A DNA stretch of 64,000 bases from Halorubrum aethiopicum (GTDB taxonomy: Archaea; Halobacteriota; Halobacteria; Halobacteriales; Haloferacaceae). Both the position numbers and the translations under genes were made by a program. The stretch's first letter is position 1, and every line of letters starts with the position of its first letter. Positions 35,220 to 43,324 of this stretch are shown one piece after another. The notes under the pieces were generated by a model, which did no database searches, had not been told where the DNA came from, and was given only the letters and a program-made list of their open reading frames with translations. Location: the NCBI RefSeq assembly GCF_001542905.1, contig NZ_LOAJ01000001.1, forward strand, positions 1,116,001-1,180,000, read 5' to 3'.

Positions 35220-36281
35220 TCAGACCAGTCGCTCGGCGATGCGAGCCGCGCCCTCCGCGGCGGCGGTCGCGGGGTCGTCGGGGGCGACGACCTCGATGTC
35301 GCGGTCGAGCTCGGCCGAGAGCCGCTTCTCGAACTCCTCGACGAGCCCGGGGATACACGCCATCCCGCCGGTGACGGCGATCGGGCGGCCCAGCGCGAGC
35401 TGGTAGGGTTTCATGTGGTCGTTCGCGAGTTCGGGGAGGAACTCGTTGGCGACGGCGTCGACCGCGTCGTCGATGTAGCGGTCGACGGGGTCGCGGACGC
35501 CGCGGTCGACGGTGAACTCGTGGCTGCCGCCGCCGGGCTGTTGGACCACGTCGGTGAACGGTTCGAAGTCGTACACGTCGGCGTGCTCCTCCTTGTACTC
35601 CCGGGCGGTCGTCCGGTCGATGTGGACGCGCCCCTGGCTCTCCTCCTCGACGGCGGCGACGATCCAGCGGTCGACCTCGTTGCCCGTCACCGAGCCGGTC
35701 GAGAACGGCGAGAGCTGCTCGCCGCGCCGGTAGGCACACGCCTCGAGCGTCGTCGAGCCCATGTTGACGGAGACGAACACCTCGTCTATCGCGTCGAGCC
35801 CGTCGCCGTAGGCGGGGATGGCCCCGCAGAGCGACTCGGGGAAGCTCCGGACCGCGGCCTCGCCGACGCTCGAGCCCTCGATCACCGCCTTGAGGTTCTC
35901 GACGCCCGCCTCGTTGTCGATGGTCGGCACCGCGTAGACGACCGCGCTCTCCGCGGGCACGTCGTGGGCGTCCACGACGGCCTCGAAGAACGCTTCGGCG
36001 TCGGCGACGCCGTCGTCGTTCTCGGGGAGCCCCGACCGGAGCATGAAGCGCACCGAGTCGGGGTACTCCACCGCGGCGTCGTGGCCGTACAGCGCCTTCT
36101 CCTCGCCCGTGATGGCGTCCTCGTAGGTCGCCAGACAGGTGAGCGTCGAGTGTCGCTCGCGCCCGCCGCGCCCGTCGGGGAGGTCGAGCACCGTCCGGGT
36201 GCTGCCGAGTTTCACTCCGACCGGGGTCGGGGCGTTCTGGTCGTCGAAGTCCGTCGTGTCCGTGGATTCTGCGTCGCTCAT
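35220..36281 (-). CDS. Actin/MreB-superfamily ATPase (salactin-like)
   Basis: 353 residues. Actin-fold nucleotide-binding motifs are visible: phosphate 1 region VGVKLGSTRTVLDLP, phosphate 2 region VFVSVNMGSTTLEACAYRRG, and adenosine motif RPIAVTGGMACIPGLVEEFE. The helical subdomain has SVTGNEVDRWIVAAV, the MreB/ParM-type region. An acidic N-terminal tail of about 18 residues is present. The haloarchaeal actin homolog salactin, which forms dynamically unstable filaments from the cell poles, is the closest characterised candidate; orthology is inferred from organism and fold, not from alignment. Its ATG overlaps the stop of the upstream FlaD/E-domain gene. Confidence 0.8.
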   Translation of the reverse strand: MSDAESTDTTDFDDQNAPTPVGVKLGSTRTVLDLPDGRGGRERHSTLTCLATYEDAITGEEKALYGHDAAVEYPDSVRFMLRSGLPENDDGVADAEAFFEAVVDAHDVPAESAVVYAVPTIDNEAGVENLKAVIEGSSVGEAAVRSFPESLCGAIPAYGDGLDAIDEVFVSVNMGSTTLEACAYRRGEQLSPFSTGSVTGNEVDRWIVAAVEEESQGRVHIDRTTAREYKEEHADVYDFEPFTDVVQQPGGGSHEFTVDRGVRDPVDRYIDDAVDAVANEFLPELANDHMKPYQLALGRPIAVTGGMACIPGLVEEFEKRLSAELDRDIEVVAPDDPATAAAEGAARIAERLV

Positions 36282-36754
36282 TGTTCACTCGCACACGAAA
36301 CGATCCGGACGACGGAGACGAGGCTGATCCGGTGGTCGGCGGGGGAGAAGGGCCGGGTGCGTCGGGGCGCGTCGAAGCCGGCGAGCCGGCGTTCAAACGC
36401 GTCCGCGACCGCCGGCGCGATCCACCCGAGTTCGGCGTAGTACGACAGCGCGTCGCGGCTCCGCAGGTGGCCGCCGACGTCGACGAGGTAGCCGAGCCAG
36501 TCGGCGATCTCCCGCTCCGCTTCGGGCACGCTCGGTACGGATCGCAGGTAGGGGCGCTCCCCGTCGTCGATCCGCCGCAGCCCGCGTTGCCGCTGGAGAA
36601 CCTCCCGGAACGCGGCCGAGCGAGCCGCCTGCTCGGCGCGGTTCCGGTTCGGTCGACGAAGGCGCCGCTCCCGAGGCGCTTCGTCCGCGCCCGCCCGCGT
36701 TCCCGCGAGCCAGCGCAGTTCCCGTACGTCGTATCTCCGTGGATTCAGGCTCAT
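36278..36754 (-). CDS. FlaD/E (ArlD/E)-domain protein coupled to the actin-like gene
   Basis: 158 residues. The N-terminus MSLNPRRYDVRELRWLAGTR is followed by a basic Arg-rich helix region and then ERPYLRSVPSVPEAEREIAD, WLGYLVDVGGHLRSRDALSY, YAELGWIAPAVADAFERRLA and PADHRISLVSVVRIV. This order (xPYL, WLxFL, YYxxxGWI, DHxxSL) is the archaellum FlaD/FlaE domain pattern, part of the cytoplasmic collar around the archaellum motor. No arl genes are in the window, so it probably works with the actin-like protein. It overlaps that gene by 4 bp. Confidence 0.75.
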   Translation of the reverse strand: MSLNPRRYDVRELRWLAGTRAGADEAPRERRLRRPNRNRAEQAARSAAFREVLQRQRGLRRIDDGERPYLRSVPSVPEAEREIADWLGYLVDVGGHLRSRDALSYYAELGWIAPAVADAFERRLAGFDAPRRTRPFSPADHRISLVSVVRIVSCASEQ

Positions 36755-36838
36755 TGTCCGTCCGTCGTTCGCGTCCGTACCCGAACGGTTCCCGTCAACG
36801 TATATGAGCGTTCGTGCGCAGTTATCAGTTGTGAGAAA

Positions 36839-37681
36839 CTACCAGCCATCTCGGCTCCCCGTTCGGGAGACGATCCGCCGGGCGACGGCGACGCTCCCGG
36901 CCGCGAGCGCGGCCCCGGCCACCACGTCGATCGCCCAGTGGGTTCCGAGGTACATCGTCGAGAGCACGATGCTGCCCGTGAGCAGGCCCGCGACGGGGGT
37001 CCACCGCGGGAACTCCTCGTGCGTCGAGACCGCGACGAGGAGGACCGTCACCGACAGCGCCGTGTGGAGCGAGGGGAACACGTTCGTCTCGACGTTCACC
37101 CGCGCGGTGAGCCGTGTCACCTCCGGGAACGTATCGAGCAGCGGTGCCTCGACCCGCGCCGCGTCCGGATCGGCGCCGGGGAGCCGGTGGTAGTTGCGCG
37201 GGCCGTACGCCAACACCGCGCCGTAACAGACGATCGCGGCGGCGTAGTTGACCGCGTACGCCGCCACCAGCGTCTTCAGCGGCCGGGCGTTCGCCGCGAA
37301 CAGGTACGCGACGAACGGGAAGACGAGCACCACGACGTAGCCGAACACGTACATCGGCCCGAAGTAGTAGAGTCCCCAGTCGGGCAGCGCCGACTGGAGG
37401 GCGGCGACGAAGTCGCCCTCGAGGGCGTAGAACAGCTCCGTCGGGCGGAGGCCGTGTCGTCGGGAGAACGCCTCGATCCGGGTGAGAAACCCCTTGTTGA
37501 ACAGCAGCACGACCGCCAGCCCGCCCACGTAGGGGGCGGCGATCCGGAGCCGCCGCCGGAGTCGGTCGCGGTCGGCGGCGATCGACCGAACCCGATCGAG
37601 CCCGATACACGTCGGGATCAGCAGGGCGAAACACGCGAGCGTAACCCCCGCGACGAGCGCCGCAAGTGCCGCGAAGCGCAT
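36839..37681 (-). CDS. PAP2 superfamily membrane phosphatase
   Basis: 280 residues with about six hydrophobic segments. The PAP2 motifs are present: VFPSLHTALSVTVLL (motif 2, catalytic histidine) and MYLGTHWAIDVVAG (motif 3, with the His-Asp pair); motif 1 may be the basic cluster before YGPRNYHRLPG. The enzyme would dephosphorylate lipid phosphates or act in membrane phospholipid transfer. It is preceded by the zinc-ribbon gene on the same strand, 69 bp away. Confidence 0.85.
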   Translation of the reverse strand: MRFAALAALVAGVTLACFALLIPTCIGLDRVRSIAADRDRLRRRLRIAAPYVGGLAVVLLFNKGFLTRIEAFSRRHGLRPTELFYALEGDFVAALQSALPDWGLYYFGPMYVFGYVVVLVFPFVAYLFAANARPLKTLVAAYAVNYAAAIVCYGAVLAYGPRNYHRLPGADPDAARVEAPLLDTFPEVTRLTARVNVETNVFPSLHTALSVTVLLVAVSTHEEFPRWTPVAGLLTGSIVLSTMYLGTHWAIDVVAGAALAAGSVAVARRIVSRTGSRDGW

Positions 37682-37750
37682 GATTTTCCGGGGTTACGGT
37701 CGCGACGGTTTCACTGCTCCGCTTCCGGCGGGACGGACCGGAGTCGGCGG

Positions 37751-38320
37751 CTACTCCCCATCGCCCCACGGCAGCGGCTCCGTACACCAGTGACAGAAGT
37801 CGAGTTCGGCGTCGGTCTCCCGCCCGCAGTGGGGGCACTCGACGCCGGTCGGGTCGCCGCCGCCCGCGTCGACGCCCACCGACGCGGCGACCGCCGTGCC
37901 GCCGGCTCCGCTCCCGTCTCCCGTCTCGACGCCTCCGGACCCGACGCGGCCGTCCCGGCCGTCATCGCCCTCCTCGTCTTCCTCGGCCGCGTGTCGCCGG
38001 ATCGCCGCCTCGGTCGCGGCAGCCCGATCCGCCTCCGCGGCCTCCGAGCGCGCGACGAGGTACGCGTCCACCGCCGAGAGCCCGACCAGGACCGAGAGCG
38101 GCAGGGCGACGCCCGCCGGCACCGCGGCCGCGACGTCGGCGATCGACCCGCTCGGGTCGATGGGACCCGCGTCCGAGAGGCTGAACAGCGCTATCGCCCC
38201 GCCGAGGACCGTCACGTGCCACACGACCGCTCGCCCGAACCGCCCCAGGAACGCGTGTCCCAACCCGGGGACGAGCGTCGCCAAGAGGGCGGCGACCGGC
38301 GCGCGGAGACGGCGTCGCAT
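37751..38320 (-). CDS. Zinc-ribbon membrane protein
   Basis: 189 residues. N-terminal hydrophobic segments (APVAALLATLVPGLGHAFLG, WHVTVLGGAIALFSLSDA, VALPLSVLVGLSAVDAYLVA) are followed by a charged, Gly-rich linker and a C-terminal zinc ribbon VECPHCGRETDAELDFCHWC. Haloarchaeal proteins of this layout are common and uncharacterised. It is divergent from pantoate kinase (93-bp gap). Confidence 0.8.
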   Translation of the reverse strand: MRRRLRAPVAALLATLVPGLGHAFLGRFGRAVVWHVTVLGGAIALFSLSDAGPIDPSGSIADVAAAVPAGVALPLSVLVGLSAVDAYLVARSEAAEADRAAATEAAIRRHAAEEDEEGDDGRDGRVGSGGVETGDGSGAGGTAVAASVGVDAGGGDPTGVECPHCGRETDAELDFCHWCTEPLPWGDGE

Positions 38321-38413
38321 GGCGCTCGCTTCTCGCGGCCGCTACTTACCGGCTGCGGTGTCGGACGGTCGCGGATAACAACCGTTAATCGGCGGCTTCG
38401 CGTGTGCCGATCC

Positions 38414-39373
38414 ATGAACGGGAAGCGGGCGACCGCGTTCGTCCCCGGCCACGTCACCGCCTTCTTCAGCGCGCACCCGGCCGCGGACCCGGCCGTCGCG
38501 GGCTCCCGCGGTGCCGGACTCACTCTCTCCGACGGGGTCGACGTGACGGTCGAGACGATCGACGACGCTTCCGCCGCGAGCGACGCGTCCGCCACCGCCG
38601 ACGCTTCCGCCGCGCTGACTCTCGACGGCGAGCCGGCCTCTATCGGCGCGGTCGCCGACGTGCTCGCCGCGCTCGGCGTGCGGGCGCGGGTCGAACTCGA
38701 GACCGACCTCCCGCTCGGGGCGGGGTTCGGCGTCTCGGGGGCGGCGGCGCTGGGGACCGCGATCGCCGCCAACGCGGCCGCCGACCGGGGGCGCTCCGAG
38801 AACGAACTCGTCCGGATCGCCCACGAGGCCGAGGTCGAACGCGGAACCGGGCTCGGCGACGTGGTCGCGCAGGCCCGCGGCGGGGTCCCGATCCGACTGG
38901 AGCCGGGCGCGCCGGGCCACGGCGAGCTCGACGCGATCCCCACACACGCCCGCGTGGAGTACGTCACCTTCGGCGAGCTGTCGACCGAGGACGTCCTCGC
39001 CGGCGACACCGCCGCGCTCACCGCCGCGGGCGAGCGGGCCCTCTCGCGGCTCCGCGCGGACCCGCGGCTCTCCACGCTGATGGACGCCTCCCGCGAGTTC
39101 GCGGAGCGGGCGGACCTGCTCGTCCCCGAGGTCGCGGAGGCGATCGAGGCGGTGGACCGCGTCGGCGATCGCGACCCGGACGGCGGCGCGGTCGACGGAA
39201 GCGAGGGAGGCGGCGGCTCCGCAGCGATGGCGATGCTCGGCCGCACCGTCTTCGCGCTCGAGACCGGGCTCTCCGACGCCGGCTACGACCCCGCCGTCTG
39301 TCACACGCACCCCGCGGGCGCGCGGCTGGTCGAGAATGGCGATAACCGCCATAGCGATAATCGTCGCGACTGA
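38414..39373 (+). CDS. Pantoate kinase (GHMP family), archaeal CoA pathway
   Basis: 319 residues from MNGKRATAFVPGHVTAFFSA. The GHMP ATP-binding loop is LPLGAGFGVSGAAALGTAIA. The first half carries an Ala/Asp/Ser-rich insertion (DDASAASDASATADASAAL). Other family features are GTGLGDVVAQARGGVPIRLE and the C-terminal MAMLGRTVFALETG. Archaea replace bacterial pantothenate synthetase and kinase by pantoate kinase plus phosphopantothenate synthetase; the latter is not seen here. It converges on the sufS-sufU fusion (34-bp gap). Confidence 0.9.
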   Translation: MNGKRATAFVPGHVTAFFSAHPAADPAVAGSRGAGLTLSDGVDVTVETIDDASAASDASATADASAALTLDGEPASIGAVADVLAALGVRARVELETDLPLGAGFGVSGAAALGTAIAANAAADRGRSENELVRIAHEAEVERGTGLGDVVAQARGGVPIRLEPGAPGHGELDAIPTHARVEYVTFGELSTEDVLAGDTAALTAAGERALSRLRADPRLSTLMDASREFAERADLLVPEVAEAIEAVDRVGDRDPDGGAVDGSEGGGGSAAMAMLGRTVFALETGLSDAGYDPAVCHTHPAGARLVENGDNRHSDNRRD

Positions 39374-39407
39374 CCGCGTCCGGCGTCGACGACGCCCCTT
39401 TCCGGCG

Positions 39408-41039
39408 TCAGTCCGTCCGGGCGGTCGCCGGGTGCCGCGCGTCGAGGTGGTCGCGGGCCGCCTCGGCTATCACCTCGCCGGGGCCGCGAACGCAGTCCCG
39501 GCGCAGGTCCGGGTAGTGGCCGTCGACGAGCCCCTCGATCAGCTCCTCGGCCTCGAGCGCGCGCTCGATCGGCTCGCCGCGGAGCGCCTCCGAGACCATG
39601 CTCGCGACCGCGGTGCTCACCGCGCAGCTCTGACTCTCGAAGCCGATGTCGGCGACGGTCCCGTCGTCGATCTCCACGAAGAACTCGCCGTCGTCGCCAC
39701 AGGAGGTCTCGGCCGAGTGCTTCGTGAACGTCGGGTCGGCGATCGCCCCCGCGTTCCGCGGCGCGCGGTAGTGGTCGGCGAAGCGGTCGTGGAAGCGGTC
39801 GGAGGCGACGAGCTCGTCGCGGCGCTGTCGGGCGTTCTCCAGCGCGTCGATCAGGGCGTCGACCTCCCGCTCCGTGTTGTAGACGTAAAACGAGGCCCGC
39901 ACGGAGCCCGGGATATCGAGCCGGTCGTGGAGCGGCTGGGTACAGTGGTCGCCGGCGCGGACGGCGATCCCGCGGTCGTTCAACACGGAGGAGAGGTCGT
40001 GTCCGTGGACGCCGTCGACGTTGAAGGCCACGAGCCCGGAGCGCTCCTCCCCGCGCGGGACGCCGTAGACGGTCACGTCGTCGCGCTCCTCCAGTCGCCG
40101 CATCGCGTACTGGGCGAGGTCGTTCTCGTGGGCGGCGACGGCCTCCATCCCGATCCCGTCGAGGTAGTCGGCGGCGGCCGCGAGCGCGATCCCCTCGGCT
40201 ATCGGCGGCGTCCCGGCCTCGAACTTCCAGGGCGGCCGGTTCCACGTCGACCCCTCGAAGGTGACGTGGCGGATCATCTCGCCGCCGTAGAGGAACGGCT
40301 CCATCTCCTCGAGGAGGTGCCGTCTCCCGTACAGCACGCCGATCCCGGTCGGCCCGGCCATCTTGTGGCCCGAGAAGGCGAGGAAGTCGGCGTCGAACGC
40401 CTCCACGTCGACCGGGCGGTTCGGCACCGACTGGGCCCCGTCGACGAAGACGAGCGCACCGTGGTCGTGCGCGAGCTCGGCGAGCTCGGCGACGGGGTTC
40501 ACGGTCCCCAGGACGTTCGAGACGTGCGCCACCGACAGCATGCGCGTGTCGTCGTCGATCACCTCGGCCGCGTGCTCCATGTCGAGGTGGCCCTCCTCGT
40601 CGACCCGGACGTACCGGATCTCCGCGCCGGTCCGGCGGGCGACCTGCTGCCAGGTGACGAGCGAGGCGTGGTGTTCCATCTCCGTGACGACCACGTTGTC
40701 GCCGGGGCCGAACTCCTCCATGCCGAAGCCGTAGGCGACGAGGTTCACCGCCTCCGTGGCGTTCTTCGTGAACACGATCTCCTCGAGCCCGCCGCTCGCG
40801 CCGACGAACTCGGCGATCCGCTCGTGGGCCTCCTCGTAGGCGACCGACGCCTCGTGGCTCAGCCCGTGGATCCCGCGGTGGACGTTGGCGTTGTACTCCT
40901 CGTAGTACTCGCGGAACACGTCGTACACCTGCGTCGGCGTCTGGGTCGTCGCGGCGTTGTCGAGGTAGACGAGCGGTTCGCCGTCGACCTCCCGGCCCAG
41001 TATCGGGAAGTCGTCTCGGACGCGTGCGGGGTCGGCCAT
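39408..41039 (-). CDS. sufS: SufS-SufU fusion: cysteine desulfurase with C-terminal Fe-S scaffold/sulfur-transfer domain
   Basis: 543 residues. Residues 1-405 are a SufS-type PLP enzyme: LVYLDNAATTQTPTQV, PLP-lysine motif FSGHKMAGPTG (about residue 225), and the mobile-loop cysteine in AGDHCTQPL (about 367). Residues 415-543 are a complete SufU-like domain with DHYRAPRNAGAI and three metal-site cysteines (ETSCGDDGEF, FESQSCAVSTAV, LRRDCVRGPG). SufU accepts persulfide sulfur from SufS, so fusion joins donor and acceptor on one chain. The usual arrangement is two genes. No stop or frame change separates them here. sufBCD are not in the window. Confidence 0.9.
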   Translation of the reverse strand: MADPARVRDDFPILGREVDGEPLVYLDNAATTQTPTQVYDVFREYYEEYNANVHRGIHGLSHEASVAYEEAHERIAEFVGASGGLEEIVFTKNATEAVNLVAYGFGMEEFGPGDNVVVTEMEHHASLVTWQQVARRTGAEIRYVRVDEEGHLDMEHAAEVIDDDTRMLSVAHVSNVLGTVNPVAELAELAHDHGALVFVDGAQSVPNRPVDVEAFDADFLAFSGHKMAGPTGIGVLYGRRHLLEEMEPFLYGGEMIRHVTFEGSTWNRPPWKFEAGTPPIAEGIALAAAADYLDGIGMEAVAAHENDLAQYAMRRLEERDDVTVYGVPRGEERSGLVAFNVDGVHGHDLSSVLNDRGIAVRAGDHCTQPLHDRLDIPGSVRASFYVYNTEREVDALIDALENARQRRDELVASDRFHDRFADHYRAPRNAGAIADPTFTKHSAETSCGDDGEFFVEIDDGTVADIGFESQSCAVSTAVASMVSEALRGEPIERALEAEELIEGLVDGHYPDLRRDCVRGPGEVIAEAARDHLDARHPATARTD

Positions 41040-41098
41040 ACCGGCAACAGATACCAGTCGTACAATAAGTTTCGGGACGAGGGGACGGCAGCCGTCGG

Positions 41099-42154
41099 TT
41101 ATCGATCGGGAGTTACGCCGTGTCCCGGACCGCCGATGTCGTGGATCGGGCCCTCGCCGCTCTCGACGACGTCCTCGGCCAGTAGTCGGTTGCCGTCGAG
41201 ATCGACGTACGAGAACGCTCCCAGTCCGGCGACGACGTGGGCGCTGGTGTGGATGCCGATCGAACTCTCCAACATACAGCCGACCATCAGATCGAGGTCC
41301 GCACCGTTCGCGATGGCGGCGATCTCCGCGACCGCGAGCGGGCCGGATTTCCCCAGCTTGACGTTGATGATGTCGGCCGCCTCCTCGCGCACGACGCGGA
41401 CCGCGTCTTGGGGCGTGAAGACGGTCTCGTCGGCCGCGATAGGGACGTCAATGCGACGACGTGCGTCCGCGAGCCCCGCGAGATCACTCGCCAGGACGGG
41501 CTGTTCGATCAGTTCGAGGCGTATCCCCTGCCCCGCGACGCGATCCGCGAACAGCGCCGTCTCCTTCGGGCTCCATCCCTGGTTGGCGTCGACCTTCAGT
41601 GCCGCGTCCGGCGCGGCCTCGCGTATCGCGGCCACCCGCTCTACGTCCGCGTCTAGGTCGTTTCCCGTCTTGATCTTCAGATGGTCGTACCCGTTCCCGG
41701 CCGCCTCCTCGGCTCGCTTTCTGGCGGTCTCCGGGTCGACGATCGGTATCGTCATGTCCGTCTCCACGGGCGAGGGTGTGCCGCCGAACAGCTCCGAGAG
41801 CGCGACTTCCCGCTCCCGACAGAACGCGTCGAGAACGGCCGTTTCGACCGCGAACGTTGCGGAGACCATGCCGGGGAACGTGTTCCGCACCCGGTTCACG
41901 ATGTCCCGGTACTCGCCGACCGCACGGCCCTCGACGATATCCGCGGCGGCACGTGCCGTCGCGACCGCCGCCTCGCGCGTTTCTCCAGTCACGGGCGGAA
42001 GGGGAGATCCTTCGCCGTACCCCTTCACGCCTTCCTCGGTCTCGACCGTGACGAGCACGTTCGAGGCCTCGTGTTGGACGCCGAGCGAGATCTCGAACGG
42101 TTCGGAGAGGGGGAGGTCGAGCGGTTCCACGGTGACGTCGACGACGGTACTCAC
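41099..42154 (-). CDS. dgcA: Enolase-superfamily epimerase (DgcA / dipeptide epimerase-like)
   Basis: 351 residues from a GTG at 42154, which overlaps the TGA of the upstream DUF1611 gene (4 bp) and is set by coupling. Motifs of the MLE subgroup are YDHLKIKTG (KxK), KVDANQGW, LIEQPV, IAADET and INVKLGKSGP, providing the two catalytic lysines and metal-binding Asp/Glu/Asp. In marine bacteria the pair DgcN (DUF1611) and DgcA turns D-glutamate into N-acetyl-D-glutamate and then N-acetyl-L-glutamate. The same gene pair here points to that activity; dipeptide epimerase is the alternative. Confidence 0.8.
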   Translation of the reverse strand: MSTVVDVTVEPLDLPLSEPFEISLGVQHEASNVLVTVETEEGVKGYGEGSPLPPVTGETREAAVATARAAADIVEGRAVGEYRDIVNRVRNTFPGMVSATFAVETAVLDAFCREREVALSELFGGTPSPVETDMTIPIVDPETARKRAEEAAGNGYDHLKIKTGNDLDADVERVAAIREAAPDAALKVDANQGWSPKETALFADRVAGQGIRLELIEQPVLASDLAGLADARRRIDVPIAADETVFTPQDAVRVVREEAADIINVKLGKSGPLAVAEIAAIANGADLDLMVGCMLESSIGIHTSAHVVAGLGAFSYVDLDGNRLLAEDVVESGEGPIHDIGGPGHGVTPDR

Positions 42155-43233
42155 GCTCCACCCCCCGTCGTTCCGGTCGAAGCCTCGGGTTGTAAGGCGT
42201 CCTGGACCGCGCCGAGGAGGTCCCGCGAACCGTCCTCGTCGTAGACGTTCGCTACCGGGTATTCGTGACGGCCGCGTTCCGTCTCGGGATCCCCCCAGGT
42301 CGAGATCCCGGCGATGGTGGCATCGGAGAGCGTTTCGACGAGTTCCGCCTCCTTCTCGACGCCGTCGACCCGAAATCGATCGAAGTGTGTCCGTCGCGTT
42401 CGCTCCGGATCGTCGGCGAGGACGACCGCGTCGGGCCACGATCCGTGTAGCACTCCGAGCGTGACACTGGAATACGCACGATGGGTGAGCGACGCCTGTC
42501 CCTCCACGAAGACGATGTCGTGTTCCGCTCCCACCGACTTCACCATGTCCTCGACGACGCCGCCCGTGAAGTCGGCCGGAACGCGGTCGACCACGACCCC
42601 TTCGTGTGCGCCGACCATGATGCCCGTTTGTCCGGTGGCGACCCATCCCGCGTCGAGGCCCGCCTCGCGGGCCGCCTGATAGAGTTCGAACGTCGTCGTG
42701 CGCTTGCCGACCGCACAGTCGGTTCCGAGCGTGAGAACCACGTCGGCGTCGACGTCGTCGACCGATCCGTCCCCGACGCGGAGCGCGTCCTCCTCGGGGG
42801 GCTTCCGTACATCGAGGATGCGGGCGTCGTGTTCGTCGGCCAACCCTGACCAGTGTTCGTCGTCGTCGAGGAAGTAGTGAAGTCCGCTCACGACGTCACA
42901 GCCGGCTCGAATGGCGTCCTCGATGTCTCCGACCCACGCGTCGGGGAGCTGCCCTCCCGCCGGCGCGACGCCGATGACGAGTGCTTCGACTTCCGGAGCG
43001 ATGTCGAGAGCGTCGGCCACGGATTCCACGATCGGAATATCGGGTGCGTCGCGTTTCTCGAGGGCTTCGGCCGGCGTCTGGCCTGCCGTTTCCGAGTCGA
43101 CTACCGCCCGGACGTCGAACACCTCGCTGTGTGTGACGACCCCGTTTGCCGTCTTTCCGCCTTTCTTCCCGAACTCCCCTTCCGCGAGGACGACGGCGGG
43201 CGCCGGGACGTCGAACGTGTCTCGAAGGTTCAT
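42151..43233 (-). CDS. dgcN: DUF1611 protein, D-glutamate N-acetyltransferase-like (DgcN)
   Basis: 360 residues. N-terminal VVLAEGEFGKKGGKTANGVV, then VEALVIGVAPAGGQLPDAWV, and the P-loop-like DVVLTLGTDCAVGKRTTTFEL, followed by TGQTGIMVGAHEGVVVDRV and HDIVFVEGQASLTHRAYS. These are hallmarks of DUF1611. DgcN of Pseudoalteromonas acetylates D-glutamate before epimerisation by DgcA. The gene overlaps dgcA and lies 91 bp after the second enolase-family gene, probably in one operon with it and the deacylase. Substrate assignment is inference from the pair. Confidence 0.82.
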   Translation of the reverse strand: MNLRDTFDVPAPAVVLAEGEFGKKGGKTANGVVTHSEVFDVRAVVDSETAGQTPAEALEKRDAPDIPIVESVADALDIAPEVEALVIGVAPAGGQLPDAWVGDIEDAIRAGCDVVSGLHYFLDDDEHWSGLADEHDARILDVRKPPEEDALRVGDGSVDDVDADVVLTLGTDCAVGKRTTTFELYQAAREAGLDAGWVATGQTGIMVGAHEGVVVDRVPADFTGGVVEDMVKSVGAEHDIVFVEGQASLTHRAYSSVTLGVLHGSWPDAVVLADDPERTRRTHFDRFRVDGVEKEAELVETLSDATIAGISTWGDPETERGRHEYPVANVYDEDGSRDLLGAVQDALQPEASTGTTGGGA

Positions 43234-43324
43234 TGGGTACGAGACCGTCCTTCCCGTTCAGGCAAAACCCTACAACCTTCCATGATGGGTCCTCGATGGC
43301 CTCCGGTTCAGGTCGAACGACGAT

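Noticed and set aside
39336-42464. Over 1000-codon open frame on the plus strand opposite sufS-sufU and dgcA
   Set aside because: Shadow of two well-recognised minus-strand genes; composition is typical of GC-driven antisense frames and no motif was seen.
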